A stretch of 56,723 nt of DNA, from the NCBI GenBank assembly GCA_021848385.1, contig JAJZUQ010000014.1, forward strand, positions 1 to 56,723, given 5' to 3'. Within the stretch, counting starts at the first letter, position 1. Every line of letters starts with the position of its first letter. The notes below the pieces were generated by a model, which was not told the origin of the DNA, made no database searches, and saw only the letters and a program-made list of their open reading frames with translations. Below are positions 51,609-56,723 of this stretch, piece after piece. The position numbers and the translations under genes were made by a program. Source of the DNA: Deltaproteobacteria bacterium. GTDB lineage: Bacteria > Desulfobacterota > Desulfuromonadia > Geobacterales > Geobacteraceae.

Positions 51609-52934
51609 ATGTCCTTTGTTAAGCGCATACTGTTATCGTGGAAAACCACACTTACCCTGGTGCTCCTGATACTGACAATCATAATTATTGGATATATCTT
51701 TCCTCAGCGCGTTTCCTCCACAGTTAGAGAGCTTGAGACGTGGCGGCAGGCGCATCCTGTATTATCTCCCTTGGTTCAGAGAACTGGACTTGACCACGTC
51801 TACTCGACGGTCTGGTTCGCGTTGTTGCTCTTTGTCACTATGCTTTCGCTGGCACTATCTTCTTTTGAGCAGATAAAGGCTGCCAACAAAAAGACTTTCG
51901 GGCTCAGGGGGGGTGACTTTACCCTGCAACGAAAAGGAGATGTCCTTGAATCAACCGCTACCTTGGATGAGCTATCCAAGGCTCTGAAATCTGAGGGATA
52001 TCTCCGGATCGCACATAACGAGCAAGTGCACCGGTTTGTCAAGTATCCATGGGGATACTGGGGGAATGCGCTGCTGCATGCGGGGATGCTGGTTGCTATC
52101 GGCGCATCATTAACGATTGTTCTGACCCAGCAGAGCGGGGTCATCAAGTTGTATGAAGGTGAAGTCTTTCCGCATGGCGGCAGCTGGGGGTTGCAGGACA
52201 ATGGAGTATTGGCAGATAATCTTGAGTTGCCGGGGGCTCTGCGGCTGGAGAACGTCACTCCTGAATTCTGGGAGACGGATGATGTGAAACAGGTAACCAC
52301 GGAATTCAGTTTGATTGATTCCGCGGATCACGCTGAAAAATTCAAGCTTTCTATAAATCAGATACTGAACTATAAAGGGATTCGGATTTACCAGCAAAGT
52401 TTCGGTCACGCTTTTTTTGTTGAATTTACCGATAGGGCATCAAGAGTTATTCCCGTGGTTCTTCTGATGGAAAGCCAGTCCCAAAGGGACAAGCCCAGCT
52501 ACGGCAGTTTTAGGTTCAAGGAAATCCCCTTTGAGATCAAAGCAAAATATTTTGCCGATGCGGAAAAAAAATCGATGGACGGCAAGAATCCCTTGTTCGT
52601 AATGAGGCTTCTTGACCATGACCATGTCGTAGGAGAAGCGGAGTTAAAGGTTGGCGAACGTGGAGTGATTGGTGATTATACGGTAAGGCTTTTGCGGGTT
52701 TCTCGGTGGGTGGGGCTAATATTCACGGTTACGCCGGGAATGTCCGGACTTTATCTGGCGTTTTTTATCATTATCCTGGGCGCGGCTCTGAGTTATTTTA
52801 CACCTCCCAGGGAGTTCGTCGTCACGAGTGTCGATGATGTGCTTTTGGTAAAATGGCGAGGAACCAGATTTGCAGAGCTTTATCGAGATGAGTATGAACG
52901 AATTGCAGTGGCATTCTGTAACAAACATATGTAA
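51609..52934 (+). CDS. resB: Cytochrome c maturation protein ResB (Ccs1)
   Basis: 441 residues. ResB-family pattern: two N-terminal helices flanking WRQAHPVLSPLVQRTGLDHVYSTVWFALLLF (the signature loop after FPQRV), a third helix (YWGNALLHAGMLVAIGASLTIVL), a large periplasmic domain, and a last helix (GLYLAFFIIILGAALSYFTPP). With CcsA it exports heme and joins it to CxxCH motifs in System II. Start ATG 51609 after CAAGGTGTGAA. G+C is lower than in the cytochrome genes. The 30-bp gap to the ccsA gene supports one transcript. A dedicated copy in a cytochrome locus suggests a need for specialised heme loading. Confidence 0.93.
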   Translation: MSFVKRILLSWKTTLTLVLLILTIIIIGYIFPQRVSSTVRELETWRQAHPVLSPLVQRTGLDHVYSTVWFALLLFVTMLSLALSSFEQIKAANKKTFGLRGGDFTLQRKGDVLESTATLDELSKALKSEGYLRIAHNEQVHRFVKYPWGYWGNALLHAGMLVAIGASLTIVLTQQSGVIKLYEGEVFPHGGSWGLQDNGVLADNLELPGALRLENVTPEFWETDDVKQVTTEFSLIDSADHAEKFKLSINQILNYKGIRIYQQSFGHAFFVEFTDRASRVIPVVLLMESQSQRDKPSYGSFRFKEIPFEIKAKYFADAEKKSMDGKNPLFVMRLLDHDHVVGEAELKVGERGVIGDYTVRLLRVSRWVGLIFTVTPGMSGLYLAFFIIILGAALSYFTPPREFVVTSVDDVLLVKWRGTRFAELYRDEYERIAVAFCNKHM

Positions 52935-52964
52935 TCTCAGATTTGGATGGGGGACAGGGGTGCC

Positions 52965-53792
52965 ATGAACAATCCTTTCGCAGTTGTTGTCGGGATTCAT
53001 TGGGTCGCAGTTGTATGCTATGTCGTTGCGACAGTGCTGAATTGCTATGGGCTGATTTTCGACAAACAAAAAATGGAGAAAGCCGGCTATTGGGCAGCAG
53101 TGGCAGGCCTCCTGGTCCATGGTGGAGGTCTTATTACATGGTGGCGTATTGTTGGCCACGGACCTTACATGGATCGGTTTGAGGTCTGTTCATCCGATGC
53201 ATGGATTATTTTGGTAATGTTTCTCGTTTTCTCCAAATTTTTCTCAAAGATAAAAATAGCCAGTTTCTTCATATTCCCCTCAACTTTTCTCCTTATTGCG
53301 CTCGGCCTGTTCTCCAGCCCGCAAGTGCGGAAACTCCCTCCTACATTGAGGAGCATCTGGCTGATTCTGCATATTACGTTTTACAAGATTGCCGTTGCGA
53401 CATTTCTGATAGCGTTGGTTTTTTCGATATTTTATCTGCTTAAGAAGCGGACAACACTTGCATGGCTTGAAAAGCTCCCTTCACAAGAAATGATGGATGT
53501 TTTTGCATACCGGTTTGCTGGTTTTGGTTTTACCTTCTGGGCTATCGGCATGCTTGCAGGCTCCATCTGGGCATATCAGTCGTGGGGGCGTTTCTGGGGA
53601 TGGGATCCGGTCGAAACCTGGTCGTTGATAACCTGGATAGCTTTTGGTCTCTATCTCCACTTGCGCAGGTTTGCCGGCTGGAAGGAAGAAAAAGCTGCTT
53701 ATTTACTTATCGTATGCTTCATTCTGTCACTAGTAACAAGCTTTTTCATCCCACTGTTGGATTCTTCGATCCATTCTCAGTATTTCCGATAG
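52965..53792 (+). CDS. ccsA: Cytochrome c biogenesis protein CcsA (CcsB/ResC)
   Basis: 275 residues from ATG 52965; ATG 52947 lacks a ribosome site. An eight-helix heme-handling protein with the WWD signature WGRFWGWDPVETWSLITW in the last third, and conserved histidines in VHGGGLITWW, WLILHITFYK and the C-terminal LLDSSIHSQYF. It accepts heme from inside, presents it to apocytochromes at the periplasmic face and works with ResB. It is the last gene before a 215-bp space with no gene, in which I see no clear promoter or terminator. Confidence 0.94.
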   Translation: MNNPFAVVVGIHWVAVVCYVVATVLNCYGLIFDKQKMEKAGYWAAVAGLLVHGGGLITWWRIVGHGPYMDRFEVCSSDAWIILVMFLVFSKFFSKIKIASFFIFPSTFLLIALGLFSSPQVRKLPPTLRSIWLILHITFYKIAVATFLIALVFSIFYLLKKRTTLAWLEKLPSQEMMDVFAYRFAGFGFTFWAIGMLAGSIWAYQSWGRFWGWDPVETWSLITWIAFGLYLHLRRFAGWKEEKAAYLLIVCFILSLVTSFFIPLLDSSIHSQYFR

Positions 53793-54007
53793 GGAAATAC
53801 TTGATAAGGAACAAAATATCCGACATCATCCCTGACCCGGAGATAAAGGCTCACTTCTGAAACAACATTACTACTACGTGTAAATTCCTGTTTCTAGTGA
53901 ACATACAAGGAAGGGATAAAAATCCGCTGGGTGTATGGGGTTACGGTGCTTTTCACCTGGTTTAGATGCCAGTTAGGCAGATAATTTAACGGCAATGGAG
54001 TCATTAA

Positions 54008-54559
54008 ATGATTAAATCATGGGGTGTCGTTTGCTTGCTTTTTCTTGCACTCGTTGCGTGCAGTCACGAATCTGCAGAAGACAAGCAGATTAAGGCTACA
54101 ATTATGCGATACAACCAGCTTCTTATTGAAGGGTATCAGAAGATGAATATGAATATTCTGCAGGAAGCTGCTACTGCAAAGCAGGCGGAAAAGGTCTATT
54201 TCCACATGGCTGCTTTGGGAGAAAGTAGGGTGAGGATGGATTCGACCTTGGAAAAGATGCAATTTACTGATGTGAAGATTCTGTCAGAGAATAAAGCGAA
54301 AGTGAAAACAAAAGAAATCTGGGATTTCCGCCATACCAACATTGATACTAAGCAAGTTGTTTTAGAAGAAAAGAACTTTGAATATATTCTTTCATATGAA
54401 CTTGTTAAAGAAGGGGGCCGCTGGCTTGTTTCAGATGTAAGTGCTTCGGAAGGCGACAGCCCAGGGCATGCCAGCCAGCCTAAACCGGCTCAGGGGCGCT
54501 TTAGTTCTATGTTGAGAGAAAAGCAAAGGAAGTCGATGGGATCATTTTCCCATCCTTAG
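54008..54559 (+). CDS. Lipoprotein of unknown function
   Basis: 183 residues. A type II signal, GVVCLLFLALVACSH, with lipid-attachment cysteine at 18 (lipobox LVAC). The mature part has a long amphipathic helix (ESAEDKQIKATIMRYNQLLIEGYQKMNMNILQEAATAKQAEKVYFHMAAL). Alternating strands follow (TDVKILSENKAKVKTKEIWDF, FEYILSYELVKEGGRWLVSDV), a layout like NTF2/IMS-like domains. The last 30 residues are basic and polar. I do not recognise the family. The gene is low in G+C (26 of 60 bases in 54061-54120). Its place between the cytochrome maturation genes and a serine hydrolase suggests an envelope role, perhaps in assembly. Confidence 0.78.
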   Translation: MIKSWGVVCLLFLALVACSHESAEDKQIKATIMRYNQLLIEGYQKMNMNILQEAATAKQAEKVYFHMAALGESRVRMDSTLEKMQFTDVKILSENKAKVKTKEIWDFRHTNIDTKQVVLEEKNFEYILSYELVKEGGRWLVSDVSASEGDSPGHASQPKPAQGRFSSMLREKQRKSMGSFSHP

Positions 54560-54600
54560 CGCAGATAATATGGAATTTAAGTATTAGTGGGTATTTTGTA

Positions 54601-55611
54601 TTGAGCAGTCGTTATGTATCAAAATGGATGCCGATATTCTTGGGCATATTCGCCGGGCTGGCTCTAGGCTGGTTTCTGCGCGATATTCTCGCGTTTAGGG
54701 AAACGGGGAAGGGCGGTGGCCACGAGATTCGTCAGGGTGGCTACCGGCTTATCAATCCTCTGCTTGAATGCGAATTCGCAGGGGATACGTTACGTGAACG
54801 GGAACTGCAGCCCTTCAAGGACAAGGTAAAATTTTTTATCAAAACGTCGCTCGATAGTGGACGTGCCCGCAGCATCTCAGTCTACTACCGTGATCTGGAC
54901 AGCGGAGAAACCTTCAATATTGGCGGTAATGATGGGTATGCCCCGGCGAGTCTTTCCAAACTGCCGGTTATGATAGCTCTTCTCAAGAAGGCTGAACAGG
55001 ACCCGCAGTTTTTGCGGAAGCGGGTAGTCTTCAATGGGGATAAGGATTGGACGGCAGAGCAGAACATAAAGCCGTTGAAGACCATTGCGCGAGGGAAGAG
55101 CTACTCCATCGAAGAACTCATCAACTACATGATGGCCTATTCGGATAATAATGCATGGTCTCTGCTATTCCAGCAACTGGACGTGCCGACCCTCGACCGG
55201 GTTATGGCTGACCTGGGGGTTGACTACCAGCGCGTGGGGGATGACGAACTGGTAACGGTCAAGTCGTATGGCCGTTTTTTGCGGATTCTCTATAATGCGT
55301 CGTTCCTGAGCAAGGAGATGTCGGAGAAGGCCCTTACTTACCTTCTGGCTGATGATTTTCCCCAAGGGCTGACGGCGGGGGTACCAAAGGGGATACCTGT
55401 AGCTAGCAAGTTCGGCGAACGGACCTCGGGAGTAAATAATGAAGACAAGCAATTACATGATTTCGGCATCATATACTATCCTGGGCGTCCCTATCTGCTG
55501 TGCGTCATGACGCGAGGAGACAATTTTAATAAATTGACCGACGTCATTCGGGATATCTCGAAGCTTGTATATGAAGAGGTGGACAAGCAGATAATATCCC
55601 ACCGTTACTGA
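54601..55611 (+). CDS. Membrane-anchored serine hydrolase of class A beta-lactamase fold
   Basis: 336 residues from TTG 54601; ATG 54628 is possible, and no ribosome site is strong at either. An N-terminal membrane helix (WMPIFLGIFAGLALGWFL) anchors a periplasmic domain with the serine motif SLSK (Ser117, Lys120), SDN in AYSDNNAWSLLF, and SKFGERTSG in place of the usual KTG. These are the three active-site motifs of the beta-lactamase/penicillin-binding fold. The altered third motif and the context make an endogenous peptidase or cell-wall hydrolase more likely than antibiotic resistance. It may trim the wall where a large surface complex is built. Confidence 0.8.
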   Translation: MSSRYVSKWMPIFLGIFAGLALGWFLRDILAFRETGKGGGHEIRQGGYRLINPLLECEFAGDTLRERELQPFKDKVKFFIKTSLDSGRARSISVYYRDLDSGETFNIGGNDGYAPASLSKLPVMIALLKKAEQDPQFLRKRVVFNGDKDWTAEQNIKPLKTIARGKSYSIEELINYMMAYSDNNAWSLLFQQLDVPTLDRVMADLGVDYQRVGDDELVTVKSYGRFLRILYNASFLSKEMSEKALTYLLADDFPQGLTAGVPKGIPVASKFGERTSGVNNEDKQLHDFGIIYYPGRPYLLCVMTRGDNFNKLTDVIRDISKLVYEEVDKQIISHRY

Positions 55612-55648
55612 ACGATGTGCACTTTTGGGCAAATCCTGCGGAGGAGTC

Positions 55649-55999
55649 ATGAATCTCAGAAAATCAGCCACCGTCCTTAATGGGTTTATCCATGATTTTG
55701 CCGCAGGCTACTGGCTGGCGGCCATTGTGGCGATTGCTTTTCTGGAAAGAATGCATCGCCAGAACCCGACCGTAACGGAGCTGTTGAACAGAATTGAGCG
55801 GTTCTTTTTCTGGCAGAGTGTCGGAGCCATGGTGTTGATCCTCGCCACCGGTGCGGGACGCACTTTCACCTATGTGGATAACTGGTACGGAGAGGACGCG
55901 GAAAAGATGCGGCGGCGGATGCTCATTGTCAAACATGTGATCCTGTTCGCCGTCTTCGGCACTGGCTACTGGTTTGCCTACGGCATGACGTTTCATTGA
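55649..55999 (+). CDS. Small integral membrane protein of unknown function
   Basis: 116 residues from ATG 55649 (GGAGGAG four to six bases upstream). Three helices: FIHDFAAGYWLAAIVAIAFL, FFFWQSVGAMVLILATGAG and HVILFAVFGTGYWFAYGM. Histidines near the first and third helices (VLNGFIHDF, MLIVKHVILF) could hold a b-type heme, a weak guess based on spacing alone; the arrangement is also reminiscent of CopD-like domains. It is 37 bp after the serine hydrolase and 10 bp before the radical SAM gene. Confidence 0.72.
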   Translation: MNLRKSATVLNGFIHDFAAGYWLAAIVAIAFLERMHRQNPTVTELLNRIERFFFWQSVGAMVLILATGAGRTFTYVDNWYGEDAEKMRRRMLIVKHVILFAVFGTGYWFAYGMTFH

Positions 56000-56009
56000 G
56001 TAGCCAGCC

Positions 56010-56723
56010 ATGAAAATCACCATCATCTCTCCCCAGTTTCCCTTCTCCGGACGGGTTCCCCTTGTTCCCCCTATCCTTGAATATCTGGCGGCCCTGGCCC
56101 TACAGTCTGACCCCTCCATCGAATATGAGCTCATAGACGCCAACCAGACTTCGGCCACTCCTGAAAATCTCAGTACTGATCTGGTCGCCATCAGCGCCAT
56201 GACCGCCACGGCACCATGGGCATACCGCTTTGCCGATGGTTGCCGTGCCCTGAGGATTCCGGTCGTTATGGGGGGGATTCACCCGACCGCCCTGCCTGAG
56301 GAGGCGGCTCTCCATGCCGACGGGGTAGTGGTAGGGGAGGCGGAATCGGTATGGGGTGAGGTATTGCGGGATGTGCGGAACGGAGGCCTCAAGAAGCTCT
56401 ACCATGGTGTTCGCCTTTCCCTCGACAATCTTCCGATGCCGATAGACGGCAAGTTAAAGGGGAATTACCGGTTTCGCGCCTTCTTTACGATGCGCGGCTG
56501 CCCCTATCGCTGCACGTTCTGCTCGGTGCGGCGCTTTTTTGGTGATACCATCCGCTATCGTCCGATTCCAGAGGTAGTTGCGGAGATCGAGGCACGGGCC
56601 GGACGAGTCTGGTTCAATGGCGACGACAATATCTGGGGAGGAGATGTCAAGAGAAGCATCGCCCTCTTCGATGAACTAGCCAAGGGTTCGAGGAAGCACT
56701 GGTACGGATTCGGTGACCTGAAG
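56010..56723 (+). CDS. B12-binding radical SAM protein, 3' end missing
   Basis: The frame is open from ATG 56010 to the right edge: 238 residues. The N-terminus is a Rossmann-like cobalamin-binding domain typical of the B12-dependent radical SAM group (ITIISPQFPFSGRVPLVPPILEYLAALA, VVMGGIHPTALPEEA, ADGVVVGEAESVWGEVL). The radical SAM cluster motif is CPYRCTFC (Cys164, Cys168, Cys171), followed by FNGDDNIWGGDVKR. Substrate cannot be told; relatives methylate unreactive carbons or modify lipids. It belongs to the same strand and probably the same transcript as the preceding membrane-protein gene. Confidence 0.9.
   Translation, partial: MKITIISPQFPFSGRVPLVPPILEYLAALALQSDPSIEYELIDANQTSATPENLSTDLVAISAMTATAPWAYRFADGCRALRIPVVMGGIHPTALPEEAALHADGVVVGEAESVWGEVLRDVRNGGLKKLYHGVRLSLDNLPMPIDGKLKGNYRFRAFFTMRGCPYRCTFCSVRRFFGDTIRYRPIPEVVAEIEARAGRVWFNGDDNIWGGDVKRSIALFDELAKGSRKHWYGFGDLK

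Noticed and set aside
54601..55611. Antibiotic-resistance beta-lactamase
   Set aside because: Third active-site motif is altered (KFG for KTG), the protein is membrane anchored, and the gene lies in a cytochrome and envelope context with no mobile-element signs.

Overview
The window looks like chromosome of a Geobacter-type bacterium (Desulfuromonadales/Geobacterales). The grounds are very large c-type cytochromes built from CxxCH and CxxxxCH heme motifs, sigma-54 (-24/-12) promoters in front of them, a split transketolase, a B12-dependent methionine synthase without activation domain, and many small housekeeping operons separated by GC-rich palindromic repeats. This is inference from gene content; no database search was possible.

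Layout. 0-6 kb: glycine cleavage operon (gcvT end, gcvH, gcvPA, gcvPB) followed by lipM-like octanoyltransferase and lipoyl synthase lipA, so the H protein and its lipoylation enzymes sit together. 6-13 kb: dienelactone hydrolase (-), M23 endopeptidase, small membrane protein (-), Tat-exported carotenoid oxygenase, MoxR-type ATPase coupled to an alpha/beta hydrolase, folK, YHS-like metal-binding peptide. 13-21 kb: transaldolase, aminopeptidase N, DedA (-), CBS/DRTGG-type Mn pyrophosphatase, purine permease (-), DUF2007-like peptide. 21-24 kb (-): small diheme cytochrome plus HExxH protein, a 2-hydroxyacyl-CoA dehydratase-like protein with its ATPase activator, a small membrane protein. 24-31 kb (+): murI, GerMN-domain protein, metH-like gene, unknown small protein, split transketolase, pseudopilin.

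31-56 kb is the notable part. A histidine kinase whose periplasmic sensor carries a heme c motif is followed by an NtrC-type sigma-54 activator. Next come a tetraheme cytochrome, a secreted NHL propeller/Ig/dockerin protein, a cytochrome with 27 heme motifs and one with 41. Three good -24/-12 promoter matches stand in front of the first three of these genes. Downstream are two TPR-containing membrane glycosyltransferases, a System II cytochrome maturation pair (ResB, CcsA), a lipoprotein, a serine hydrolase of beta-lactamase fold and a small membrane protein. I read this as one locus that senses redox state or a heme ligand and builds, hemylates, possibly glycosylates and exports a giant extracellular electron conduit. 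The genes from about 47.7 to 55.6 kb have visibly lower G+C than the first half. The window ends inside a B12-binding radical SAM gene.

Several intergenic spaces contain related CCCC...GGGG palindromes, and the convergent space at 19.07-19.28 kb holds a 150-bp element with 20-bp inverted ends. I found no tRNA, rRNA, CRISPR array, transposase or integrase.
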